Translations under genes and position numbers: made by a program
Shown: piece by piece, positions 44,583 to 52,664 of the stretch
Numbering within the stretch: the first letter of the stretch is position 1
Layout: each line of letters starts with the position of its first letter
Assembly (NCBI GenBank): GCA_934572335.1
Contig: CAKTKU010000001.1
Span: 124,001-188,000 of the forward strand
DNA: 64,000 bases
Reading direction: 5' to 3'
DNA from: an uncultured Oscillospiraceae bacterium
GTDB lineage: Bacteria; Bacillota; Clostridia; Oscillospirales; Oscillospiraceae
Notes under the pieces: generated by a model
The model's database searches: none
What the model was told of the DNA's origin: nothing
The model's input: only the letters and a program-made list of their open reading frames with translations

Positions 44583-45992
44583 ATGTACGAGCCTGAAAAC
44601 AACAACGATACAAATGAACGGCTCAACGAGAGCCGGGTCGAAAACGACGCTGCGGAGGGAATAAAGGATTCTCCTGCGGGCTATACCGGCGACACTGACA
44701 GAGACAGCGGCGAGTATCACTACAAAAACGGATACACGCAGAAGATATATTCCGACGCGCACTACGTCCCCGCGGACGAGAACACCGTCCCCCCCAGATA
44801 CTATACGCCCCCCGAAAAGCCCGTCAAGGAGCCGAAGCCCAAGAAAGAGCATAACAGCAAGGCGGCAAAGCTCATCGCGATATGCCTTGTGTGCGCCATC
44901 CTCGGCGGACTGGGCGGCGCGGCGATCGTCTCGCGCAGCATGAGCGAGCTGACGGAGCGCGTGGGCAAGCTGGAGGATGAGGAAAATGTCCTCACCACCG
45001 CGTCCGACGCTGACAGCAGCGTGACCGGTGTTATCTCCGCCGATGGCGGGCTCGCCCCGTCGGGCATATATGAGCAGGCGTGCCAGCAGGTCGTCGGTAT
45101 CTCCTCCGAGATTACCTACACCAACTTCTTCGGCATGAGCTCCTCCGCCGCGGTCAGCGGCTCGGGCTTCATCCTCACGGCTGACGGCTATATCCTCACC
45201 AATTACCACGTCATTGAGACGGCTTACGAGAGCAAGGCTGACATCACCGTCATGACACATGACGGCACGAAGTACACCGCCTCCGTCGTCGGCTTCGAGC
45301 AGGAGAACGACATCGCGGTGCTGAAGATAGACGGCGAGAATCTGCCGCATGTCACAATAGGCGACAGCGACGCGATGAAGGTCGGCGATGAGGTCTATGC
45401 CGTTGGCAACCCGCTGGGCGAGCTGGACTTCTCCATGACGACCGGGCATGTCAGCGCGCTTGACAGGCTCATCTCTACCGAGTCCAATTCCGAGCCGATA
45501 AATATGTTCCAGTTTGATGCGGCGGTCAACTCCGGAAACTCCGGCGGTCCCGTTTACAATAACCGTGGCGAGGTCGTGGGCGTTGTCACTGCAAAATACA
45601 GCTCCAGCGGCGTTGAGGGTCTGAGCTTTGCGATACCCATAAATGACGCGGCGAGCATCGCCAACGATCTCATCACAAAGGGCTATGTCACCGGCAAGGC
45701 GTATATGGGCATTTCCCTCAGAAATGACTACAACTCCATGTATGCCAACTACTACGGCTGGCCTGTCGGCGCGATGGTCGCCGGGGTCAACGACGGAAGC
45801 TGCGCCGCTGCGGCGGGCATCCAGGCGGGTGACATCATCACCAAGGTCGGCGACAAGGATATTGAGAGCTACAGCGACCTCAAGTCCGCCGTCCGGCGCT
45901 ACTCCGCCGGCGACACCGCCGAGATAACCCTCTACCGCGCGGGTGAGAGCATGACAGTCTCCATCACCTTTGACGAGGCAAAGCCTGAATAA
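44583..45992 (+). CDS. Membrane-anchored HtrA/DegP-like serine protease (S1C) with PDZ domain
   Basis: An envelope quality-control protease, 469 residues. A Pro/Asn/Glu-rich cytoplasmic tail (1-93) and one transmembrane helix (about 95-116) put the rest outside. A short Ser/Thr linker precedes the trypsin-like domain with catalytic His in TNYHVI (H209), Asp in ENDIAVLK (D243) and Ser in NSGNSGGPVYN (S320). A C-terminal PDZ domain (about 370-465; AAGIQAGDIITKVGDKDIES) follows. Matches HtrA/YycA-type proteins of Firmicutes, which are induced by envelope stress. AAAGGAAG upstream of ATG; monocistronic between two terminators. Confidence 0.94.
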   Translation: MYEPENNNDTNERLNESRVENDAAEGIKDSPAGYTGDTDRDSGEYHYKNGYTQKIYSDAHYVPADENTVPPRYYTPPEKPVKEPKPKKEHNSKAAKLIAICLVCAILGGLGGAAIVSRSMSELTERVGKLEDEENVLTTASDADSSVTGVISADGGLAPSGIYEQACQQVVGISSEITYTNFFGMSSSAAVSGSGFILTADGYILTNYHVIETAYESKADITVMTHDGTKYTASVVGFEQENDIAVLKIDGENLPHVTIGDSDAMKVGDEVYAVGNPLGELDFSMTTGHVSALDRLISTESNSEPINMFQFDAAVNSGNSGGPVYNNRGEVVGVVTAKYSSSGVEGLSFAIPINDAASIANDLITKGYVTGKAYMGISLRNDYNSMYANYYGWPVGAMVAGVNDGSCAAAAGIQAGDIITKVGDKDIESYSDLKSAVRRYSAGDTAEITLYRAGESMTVSITFDEAKPE

Positions 45993-46072
45993 GGCGAACG
46001 CTTCGCGCGCACAGCGCGGTACAATAACTTTGCTACTTTTCTACTCCTAACCTCTCTTTTCTCCCAAACAAC

Positions 46073-46103
46073 GAAGGGCTGCACCCCCAAGGCGCAGCCC
46101 TTT
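46073..46103 (+). terminator. Intrinsic terminator after the HtrA gene
   Basis: AAGGGCTGC / GCAGCCCTT stem with an 11-nt loop, followed by TTGTTG. Confidence 0.7.
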
Positions 46104-46155
46104 GTTGCGTATTTGCGGAATAATATTATTTCTTGCAGTATTTCATAATTTAGTC

Positions 46156-46183
46156 TTGATTTTTTCACGATATACTGTAAAAT
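46156..46183 (+). promoter_or_regulatory. Promoter of the phosphoribosyltransferase-like gene
   Basis: TTGATT (46156-46161), a 16-bp spacer and TAAAAT (46178-46183). Confidence 0.5.
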
Positions 46184-46229
46184 ATCCATGTTATAAATAT
46201 ATACTTCTTGTCAGGAGGAAAAATTAAAA

Positions 46230-46784
46230 ATGACTTACGAGATGGACGTTGCCGGCTTAAAACGCGAGCTGCCGATCTGCAAGGTTACGGATGACCTTTA
46301 CATCGGCGCGTTCGTCATGTTCGGTGACGTTGAGCTGACCGTCCACTGTGCTTCTGAGCTTCTCAAGCTCGCCCCGGAGTATGATTATCTCATCGCGCCC
46401 GAGGCAAAGGCAATTCCGCTTGTCTACGAGATGGCGCGCCAGAGCGGCGCGAACAAGTACTTCGTCGCGCGCAAGGGTGCAAAGGCGTATATGCAGGGCG
46501 TGTTCTCCGTGGATGTGCGCTCCATCACCACCATGGGCGTGCAGCACCTTGTGCTCGACGCTGAAGACGCCAAGCTCATCCACGGCAAGCGCATGCTGCT
46601 TGTGGACGATGTTATTTCCACCGGCGAATCCCTCCACGCGCTGGAGACGCTTGTCACCGAGTGCGGCGGCGTCGTCGCCGGGCGTATGGCTCCCCTTGCC
46701 GAGGGCGACGCGGCGGAGCGCAGCGACATCATCTTCCTCAATAAGCTCCCCCTCTTCAACGCCGACGGCACTGTCAAGGCGTAA
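46230..46784 (+). CDS. Adenine/purine phosphoribosyltransferase-like protein
   Basis: A type I phosphoribosyltransferase-fold protein, 184 residues. The PRPP-binding loop is MLLVDDVISTGES (about 127-139, two acidic residues then STGES), and the flexible-loop segment LIAPEAKAIPLVYEMAR is as in adenine phosphoribosyltransferases. It resembles Apt but is not clearly the canonical enzyme (about 170 residues), so substrate is provisional: purine salvage or a regulatory role as in PurR/XpRT relatives. AGGAGG is 11 bases from the ATG. It stands alone between terminators. Confidence 0.78.
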   Translation: MTYEMDVAGLKRELPICKVTDDLYIGAFVMFGDVELTVHCASELLKLAPEYDYLIAPEAKAIPLVYEMARQSGANKYFVARKGAKAYMQGVFSVDVRSITTMGVQHLVLDAEDAKLIHGKRMLLVDDVISTGESLHALETLVTECGGVVAGRMAPLAEGDAAERSDIIFLNKLPLFNADGTVKA

Positions 46785-46796
46785 AAGAATATGGAT

Positions 46797-46828
46797 GAAA
46801 AAAGCTCGCCGCGGGGTGAGCTTTTTTC
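46797..46828 (+). terminator. Intrinsic terminator after the phosphoribosyltransferase-like gene
   Basis: AAAAAAGCTCGCC, short GC loop, then GGTGAGCTTTTTTC; a good U tract. Confidence 0.75.
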
Positions 46829-46868
46829 ATGCGGATATTGTCCGCGCGCCGCAGTTTTCTGTTATCTA

Positions 46869-47315
46869 TTATCTCTTTCCCCGGAAAAACTCCCGCAGGA
46901 GGGCGGCGCTCTCATCGGCGAGGACGCCGGGGTAGACGGCGGGAGAGTGACCGTAGCGCTCGGCAAAGAGGTCGATAACGCTGCCGCAGGAGCCGGTCTG
47001 CGCCTCGCGTGCGCCGAAGACGAGCGTGGGTATGCGTGCCATGATGATCGCGCCGGTGCACATCGGGCAGGGCTCAAGCGTGACGAACATCGTGCAGTCC
47101 GTCAAATGCCATGTGCCGAGCGCGGCGCACGCGGCGCGTATCGCCTCTATCTCTGCGTGGGCGGTCGCGTCCGCGGCCTCCTCGCGGCGGTTGCGCCCCG
47201 TGCCGACGATGCGCCCCGCCGTGTCGGCGATCACGCAGCCCACGGGGACCTCCCCCGCGTCCATCGCCTCGCGCGCGCGCGCGAGCGCCTGACGCATATA
47301 GAATTCTCTCTCCAT
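46869..47315 (-). CDS. tadA: tRNA-specific adenosine-34 deaminase TadA
   Basis: Deaminates A34 of tRNA-Arg(ACG) to inosine. 148 residues from MEREFYMRQALARAREAMD. The zinc-dependent deaminase motifs are complete: HAE in ATAHAEIEAIR (about 53-55) and PCPMC (about 83-87), with the proton-shuttle Glu of HAE. The start is set by GGAGG 6 bases upstream; a 15-codon longer frame lacks support. Length and motifs fit bacterial TadA rather than cytidine deaminase. Confidence 0.92.
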   Translation of the reverse strand: MEREFYMRQALARAREAMDAGEVPVGCVIADTAGRIVGTGRNRREEAADATAHAEIEAIRAACAALGTWHLTDCTMFVTLEPCPMCTGAIIMARIPTLVFGAREAQTGSCGSVIDLFAERYGHSPAVYPGVLADESAALLREFFRGKR

Positions 47316-47345
47316 AGCTCTGCCTCCTGTTTCGTGGTCGATTAG

Positions 47346-47377
47346 AAAAAGAGCCGGCATTCAGCCGGCTCTTTTTT
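47346..47377 (-). terminator. Intrinsic terminator after pta
   Basis: AAAAAGAGCCGGC, loop ATTCA, GCCGGCTCTTTTT; symmetrical, so it can act for both strands, here ending the leftward pta transcript. Confidence 0.85.
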
Positions 47378-47397
47378 TATCTGCTGCCGAGGATAAA

Positions 47398-48396
47398 TTA
47401 CGCCAGAGCGGCGGTGATGATGGACATCTGGTAGACTTCCTCCGCGTCGCAGCCGCGGCTGAGGTCGTTGATAGGCGCGTTGAGACCCTGAAGGATAGGA
47501 CCGTAAGCGGCGAAGCCGCCGAGACGCTGGGCGATCTTGTAGCCGATGTTGCCGGACTGAATCTCCGGGAAGATGAAGGTGTTGGCGTAGCCCGCGACCT
47601 TGCTGCCGGGGAACTTGAGCTGACCGACGACGGGGGAGACGGCGGCATCAAACTGCATTTCGCCGTCAATGGCGAGCTCGGGCGCCATCTCCTTGGCGAT
47701 GGCGGTGGCGCTGCGGACGAGGTCGACATTCGCGCCCTTGCCGGAGCCCTTGGTGGAGTAGGACAGCATGGCGACCTTCGGGTCCATGCCGAAGACCTTC
47801 GCGGTGTTCGCCGTCGCGACGGCGACCTCGGCGAGCTGGGCGGCGGCGGTGAGCTTCACATTGCCGTCCTTGTCGAGCTTGTCCTCATAGGAGATGTTGA
47901 TGGCGCAGTCGCCCATGCACAGCATCTCATCCCCGCGCACGAGAATGAAGCAGGAGCTGACGAGGTTTGCGCCCTTCTTGGTCTTGACGAGCTGGAGCGC
48001 GGGGCGGACAGTGTCCGCGGTGGAATAGGTCGCGCCGCCGAGCAGAGCGTCCGCGACGCCCATTTTCACGAGCATCGTGCCGAAGTAGTTGCCCTTCATG
48101 AGGCTGGCGCGGCACTCGTCCGGCGTCATCTTGCCCTTGCGCAGCTCGACCATCGCCGCGACCATCTCGTCCATCTTGTCATAGGTGGCGGGGTCGATGA
48201 TCTCAAGCCCGTCAATGTCAAAGCCGCCCTTTGCCGCGGCAGCCTTAACCTCGTCCACATTGCCGACGAGTATCGGCGTGAGGAAGCCGCCCTTTTTCAG
48301 GCGTGCGGCGGATTCGAGAATGCGCGCGTCGGGACCCTCGGTGTAAACTATCTTGCGGGGGTTGGCCTTGAGTATGTCGATAAGATTTTCAAACAT
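47398..48396 (-). CDS. pta: Phosphate acetyltransferase
   Basis: Interconverts acetyl-CoA and acetyl-phosphate in fermentative acetate and ATP production. 332 residues, the short Pta form: MFENLIDILKANPRKIVYTEGPDARILESAARL at the N-terminus and conserved LVTGGATYSTADTVRPALQ-like region (LLGGATYSTADTVRPALQ), ILVRGDEMLCMGD and SYSTKGSGKG downstream. Acetate kinase is not adjacent. The ATG has GGATC in front, a modest ribosome site. Located between tadA and a divergent XRE regulator. Confidence 0.94.
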   Translation of the reverse strand: MFENLIDILKANPRKIVYTEGPDARILESAARLKKGGFLTPILVGNVDEVKAAAAKGGFDIDGLEIIDPATYDKMDEMVAAMVELRKGKMTPDECRASLMKGNYFGTMLVKMGVADALLGGATYSTADTVRPALQLVKTKKGANLVSSCFILVRGDEMLCMGDCAINISYEDKLDKDGNVKLTAAAQLAEVAVATANTAKVFGMDPKVAMLSYSTKGSGKGANVDLVRSATAIAKEMAPELAIDGEMQFDAAVSPVVGQLKFPGSKVAGYANTFIFPEIQSGNIGYKIAQRLGGFAAYGPILQGLNAPINDLSRGCDAEEVYQMSIITAALA

Positions 48397-48511
48397 TTTT
48401 GTGATCCTCCACTTAATTAAATAACGGATACATATAATCTACCACTACTTGAGCCGATTTTCAAGCAGTGAGCACAAAGAAATGCAAATTTTTGCGCCGG
48501 AAGAGATTTTC

Positions 48512-48541
48512 TTGACGCGGAGGGGGAAAATACCGTATAAT
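48512..48541 (+). promoter_or_regulatory. Promoter of the XRE-lepA unit
   Basis: TTGACG (48512-48517), an 18-bp spacer and perfect TATAAT (48536-48541). It lies inside the longer open frame that starts at 48449 and so rules out that longer start. Confidence 0.8.
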
Positions 48542-48580
48542 ACCGGAGGTAATCATGCAAGAGGAAAAGAGGTTGGGAAG

Positions 48581-48889
48581 ATGACACGCACCTTTCCCGC
48601 GACGCTCTCGGCACTGCGCCGCGAACGGAACATCAGCCAGCGGCAGGCGGCCGCAGATCTTAACATTAGTCAGGCGCTGCTGAGCCACTATGAAAACGGC
48701 GCGCGCGAGCCGGGGCTGGGCTTTGTGTGCCGCGCGTGCGACTATTACGGTGTGAGCGCGGACTATCTTCTCTGCCGCAGCGACGAGCAGGATGCCGCCG
48801 CGCTCGCCGCCAGGACGGTGGAGGAGCTGTGCAGGGGCGTGCGCGGACTGATCGACAGCGCGCAGGGCGTATTCGACAAGCTCAAATGA
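48581..48889 (+). CDS. Small XRE-family HTH regulator
   Basis: A 102-residue cytoplasmic DNA-binding protein. A Cro/C1-type helix-turn-helix spans about residues 7-62 ([32 protein letters not shown], then [14 protein letters not shown]). The C-terminal about 40 residues form a likely helix for dimerisation. The start at 48581 follows GTTGGGAAG and a promoter. It is 14 bp before lepA on the same strand. This XRE-lepA pairing occurs in related Clostridia as far as I recall, but a functional link to translation is not established. Confidence 0.83.
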   Translation: MTRTFPATLSALRRERNISQRQAAADLNISQALLSHYENGAREPGLGFVCRACDYYGVSADYLLCRSDEQDAAALAARTVEELCRGVRGLIDSAQGVFDKLK

Positions 48890-48902
48890 GGAAGGAACAG
48901 CA

Positions 48903-50708
48903 ATGATAGATCAAAAGCTTATACGCAATTTCTCCATAATCGCGCACATTGACCACGGCAAGTCCACGCTCTCGGACAGGCTGATAGAAAAGTGCAACGC
49001 TGTCGAGCAGCGCGTGATGGAGGATCAGATACTCGATAATATGGACCTTGAGCGCGAGCGCGGCATCACGATAAAGGCGCGCGCTGTCGGGCTGAACTAC
49101 CGCGCGGCCGACGGGCAGACCTACACGCTCAACCTCATCGACACGCCGGGTCATGTCGACTTCAACTATGAGGTCAGCCGCTCTCTCGCGGCGTGCGAGG
49201 GTGCGGTGCTGATAATCGACGCATCGCAGGGCGTGGAGGCGCAGACGCTCTCCAACACCTATCTCGCGCTCGACAACAACCTTGAAATACTCCCCGTCAT
49301 AAATAAGATCGACCTCCCCGCCGCCGACCCGCAGCGCGCGAAGAACGAGGTGGAGGAGATAATCGGTCTGCCCGCGCAGGACGCGCCGGAGATAAGCGCG
49401 AAAAACGGCGTGAACATAGACGCGGTGCTTGAGGACATCGTGGCGAACGTCCCCGCGCCGTCGGGCGACCCTGCTGCGCCGGTGAAGGCACTGATATTCG
49501 ACAGCCAGTACGACAACTACCGCGGCGTCATCGTTTTTGTGCGCATGGTGGACGGCGTTATCCGCCGCGACACGGAGATACTGCTGATGAGCACCGGCGC
49601 GAAGTATAAGGTGGTCGAGGTCGGGCATATGCGCCCGATAGGGCTTGACCCCTGCGGCGAGCTCGCCGCGGGCGACGTTGGCTACTTCACCGCCAGCATC
49701 AAAAACGTGGAGGACACCCGCGTGGGCGACACCGTTACTGAGGCGAACCGCCCCGCGGCGGAGGCGCTGCCCGGCTACCGCCCCGCGCGGCCGATGGTCT
49801 ACTGCGGCATATACACCGAGGACGGCTCAAAGTACCCGGACCTGCGCGACGCACTGGAAAAGCTCAAGCTCAACGACGCCTCGCTCTCGTTCGAGCCGGA
49901 GAGCTCCGTCGCGCTGGGCTTCGGCTTCCGCTGCGGCTTCCTTGGCATGCTGCATATGGAGATAATCCAGGAGCGTCTGGAGCGCGAATTTGACCTTGAG
50001 CTTGTCACGACGCTCCCCTCCGTCATCTACAAGGTCATCAAGACCGACGGCAGCACCGTCATGGTCGACAACCCCCACAATTACCCTGACCCCGCGTCCA
50101 TTGCCGAGGCGCATGAGCCATTCGTGAAGGTCTCCATCATTACGCCGGAGGAGTACATCGGCAACATCATGCCGCTGTGCCAGGACAGACGCGGCGAGTA
50201 CAAGAACATGCAGTATCTCGACACACGCCTTGTTGAGCTGCACTATGAGATGCCGCTCAACGAGATAATCTATGATTTCTTCGACACGCTCAAGGCGCGC
50301 ACGAAGGGCTACGCCTCGCTCGACTATGAGCTGAGCGAGTATAAGCCGAGCGACCTTGTGAAGGTGGATATGCTGCTCAACGGCGATCAGGTCGACGCGC
50401 TCAGCTTCATCGCGCACAGGGAGAAGGCATACGCTCGCGCGAGAAAGCTGTGCGAAAAGCTCAAGGACAACATCCCGCGCCAGCTCTTCGAGGTGCCTGT
50501 GCAGGCGGCGATCGGCGGCAAGATCATTGCGCGCGAGACCGTCAAGGCGATGCGCAAGGACGTGCTTGCCAAGTGCTACGGCGGCGACATCACTCGAAAG
50601 AAGAAGCTGCTGGAAAAGCAGAAAGAGGGCAAAAAGAAGATGCGCCAGCTCGGCACGGTGCAGATACCAACCGAGGCATTCCTCGCGGTGCTGAAACTGG
50701 ACGAATAA
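48903..50708 (+). CDS. lepA: Elongation factor 4 (LepA), back-translocase GTPase
   Basis: A ribosome-associated GTPase, 601 residues. G1 [11 protein letters not shown]2 RGITIKA, G3 DTPGHVDF, G4 NKIDLP and G5 SAKNGVN are all present in the first 180 residues. Domains II, III and V follow, and the LepA-specific C-terminal domain ends with [26 protein letters not shown], the basic tRNA-binding region. The length is standard. AAGGAACAGCA sits before the ATG. Confidence 0.97.
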   Translation: MIDQKLIRNFSIIAHIDHGKSTLSDRLIEKCNAVEQRVMEDQILDNMDLERERGITIKARAVGLNYRAADGQTYTLNLIDTPGHVDFNYEVSRSLAACEGAVLIIDASQGVEAQTLSNTYLALDNNLEILPVINKIDLPAADPQRAKNEVEEIIGLPAQDAPEISAKNGVNIDAVLEDIVANVPAPSGDPAAPVKALIFDSQYDNYRGVIVFVRMVDGVIRRDTEILLMSTGAKYKVVEVGHMRPIGLDPCGELAAGDVGYFTASIKNVEDTRVGDTVTEANRPAAEALPGYRPARPMVYCGIYTEDGSKYPDLRDALEKLKLNDASLSFEPESSVALGFGFRCGFLGMLHMEIIQERLEREFDLELVTTLPSVIYKVIKTDGSTVMVDNPHNYPDPASIAEAHEPFVKVSIITPEEYIGNIMPLCQDRRGEYKNMQYLDTRLVELHYEMPLNEIIYDFFDTLKARTKGYASLDYELSEYKPSDLVKVDMLLNGDQVDALSFIAHREKAYARARKLCEKLKDNIPRQLFEVPVQAAIGGKIIARETVKAMRKDVLAKCYGGDITRKKKLLEKQKEGKKKMRQLGTVQIPTEAFLAVLKLDE

Positions 50709-50715
50709 CCAAAAC

Positions 50716-50752
50716 AAAGCCGCCCATGGGTTATGATGCCCATGGGCGGCTT
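50716..50752 (+). terminator. Hairpin after lepA
   Basis: A 14-bp stem AAGCCGCCCATGGG / CCCATGGGCGGCTT with loop TTATGATG. The U tract (TTCTTG) is short, so termination may be partial. Confidence 0.6.
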
Positions 50753-50792
50753 CTTGCGAAGAAGAAGGGAGAAAGGAAAGAATCAGATTTGA

Positions 50793-51674
50793 TCAGCGCG
50801 TGGAGCGCACATCGTCGCGCCCGACAAAGAAGAGCGCCAGCGCGCCGGGACCGACATGCGCGCCGGTCATCGGCTCATAGTCGACAACGAGTATATCCTT
50901 AGGCGGCTTATTGCGGTTGAGGAGAGAGACAAGATAGTCCGCGTCCTCGCGGCAGCCCGCGTGCGCGATGCCGACGGTCTGCGTTTCCGGCGCTTCAACC
51001 AGCGCGTCATACTTGTCCGCGAGCGCCTCCACGGAGTGCTTTCTGCCGCGTATCTTGGCGATGGAGATGATCTTGCCCTCCTCGTTGCCCATCAGCAGCG
51101 GCTTTATCTGCAGCACCGTGCCGACGACGGCGCTGATGTTGGAAAGGCGTCCGCCGCGGCGAAGATGCATGAGATCATCGACAGTGAATATCTGGCACAC
51201 GCGCCGGGAGAGTATATCCAGCTCCTCCGCCGCGCGGGCAAGCTCCGTCCCGGCATCGCGCAGCTCTGCCGCGCGCAGCACGACGATGCCCTCGCCAAGC
51301 GAGGCGGCCAGCGTGTCGACCACGCGCACGGTGCGCGTGGGGTAAAGCTCCTTCAGCTCGCCCGCCGCGATGCGCGCGGAGTTGCACGAGCCGCTTATGC
51401 CCGACGACATGGAAACGTATATCACGTCCTCGCCGCCCTCAAGCACGGGGGTGAAAGCCTCCATATATGTCTGCGGCGCGATTTGCGATGTTGTCACGCG
51501 CACGCCGGAGCGCAGAGAGGCATAATAAGCGTCGCCGTCAAAGGCGGTTGTGTCGAGGCAGCTCTGTGCCTCGTCGCCGACATGATAGGTGAACGGGATG
51601 ACCTCAATCCCAAGCTCACGCAGCATGGGCGTGGGCAGGTTGGAAGAGGTGTCCGTGAATATTTTATAGCTCAT
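50793..51674 (-). CDS. DegV-family fatty-acid-binding protein (FakB-like)
   Basis: DegV proteins hold a fatty acid and present it to a FakA-type kinase for phospholipid synthesis or signalling. 293 residues: MSYKIFTDTSSNLPTPMLRELGIEV opens the family; SSGISGSCNSARIA (about 88-101) is the conserved ligand/phosphate loop; RGGRLSNISAVVG is the second signature near 165; HVGPGALALFFVG at the end. FakA is not in the window. A paralogue is at 59934-60821. Upstream lies a TCTAC-GTAGA palindrome (51797-51815). Confidence 0.92.
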   Translation of the reverse strand: MSYKIFTDTSSNLPTPMLRELGIEVIPFTYHVGDEAQSCLDTTAFDGDAYYASLRSGVRVTTSQIAPQTYMEAFTPVLEGGEDVIYVSMSSGISGSCNSARIAAGELKELYPTRTVRVVDTLAASLGEGIVVLRAAELRDAGTELARAAEELDILSRRVCQIFTVDDLMHLRRGGRLSNISAVVGTVLQIKPLLMGNEEGKIISIAKIRGRKHSVEALADKYDALVEAPETQTVGIAHAGCREDADYLVSLLNRNKPPKDILVVDYEPMTGAHVGPGALALFFVGRDDVRSTR

Positions 51675-51796
51675 TTGGTATCTCCTTGTGGCGTTGTGCC
51701 AAAAGATACTATACCCGCGGCGGCGCGGAAACTCAAGCTACTCGCGCGGCAAAGAGTATACCGATGCGGAGAGCGGGTATATCCGCCGTAGAATCC

Positions 51797-51815
51797 TCTC
51801 TACCCGAGGTAGAGA
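51797..51815. promoter_or_regulatory. Operator-like palindrome between DegV gene and response regulator
   Basis: Perfect TCTCTACC CGA GGTAGAGA. Its core TCTACCCGAGGTAGA resembles TCTACGCGGCGTAGA near the second DegV gene (59770-59784). Confidence 0.5.
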
Positions 51816-51947
51816 AACGCTTAAAATGTTTGAAGCATTGCGGCAAAAACGCAAAAATGCAGCATATATCGGCCTTAATTAAATTTTAATGGTTTTTCCC
51901 ATTGGTTTTTAAGCGCGGATGGGGTAGTATATACGCGAGGTGAGGAA

Positions 51948-52664
51948 ATGTACAGAATACTGGTATGCGACGACGAGAAGGACATCGTCGCCGCGCTGAA
52001 AATATATCTTGAAAGCGAGGGCTACGCCGTCATAGAGGCGTACAACGGGCGCGAGGCGATAGAAAAGCTGCGCGGGGAGGATGAGGTGCACCTTATCCTG
52101 ATGGACATAATGATGCCGGTGATGGACGGGATAAGCGCCATGGCGGAGATACGCCGCATCAGCAACGTTCCCGTTATCATGCTGACGGCGAAGAGCGAGG
52201 ACACCGACAAGGTGCTGGGGCTGAACGTCGGCGCGGACGATTATATCACAAAGCCGTTCAACGTTGTGGAGATGCTCGCGCGCGTGCGCTCACAGCTCCG
52301 GCGGTACATGCTGCTCGGCGGGAGCGCGGGCGCGGTCCCCTCGGCGCTTGAGTACGGAGGGGTGAGCCTTGACGACAAGCGCAAGACCGTGTTCGTCGAC
52401 GGGGAGCAGGCGTTCCTCACGCCGACAGAGTACGACATACTCAAGCTTCTGATGAAAAACCCGGACGAGGTATTCTCGCCGCGCGAGATATACCAGCGCG
52501 TGTGGGAGGATGAACCCTACGGCGCGGAGAGCACCGTGGCGGTGCACATCCGGCACCTGCGCGAGAAGATAGAGATAAACCCTGCTGAGCCACGCTATAT
52601 AAAGGCAGTGTGGGGGCAGGGGTACAAGTTTGAACGCCCGAAGGAAAGGAGCGGCAGAACATGA
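51948..52664 (+). CDS. OmpR/PhoB-family response regulator (VanR-like)
   Basis: Cytoplasmic transcription factor, 238 residues. The receiver domain (1-120) has the acidic pocket CDDEKD and the phosphoacceptor D53 in LILMDIMMP, with the conserved Lys in ITKPF near 105. The winged-helix output domain (about 140-233) contains LTPTEYDILKLLMKNPDEVFSPREIYQRVW and RHLREKIE. It overlaps the kinase gene by 4 bp, so the pair forms a two-component system. GGTGAGG precedes the ATG. Confidence 0.95.
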   Translation: MYRILVCDDEKDIVAALKIYLESEGYAVIEAYNGREAIEKLRGEDEVHLILMDIMMPVMDGISAMAEIRRISNVPVIMLTAKSEDTDKVLGLNVGADDYITKPFNVVEMLARVRSQLRRYMLLGGSAGAVPSALEYGGVSLDDKRKTVFVDGEQAFLTPTEYDILKLLMKNPDEVFSPREIYQRVWEDEPYGAESTVAVHIRHLREKIEINPAEPRYIKAVWGQGYKFERPKERSGRT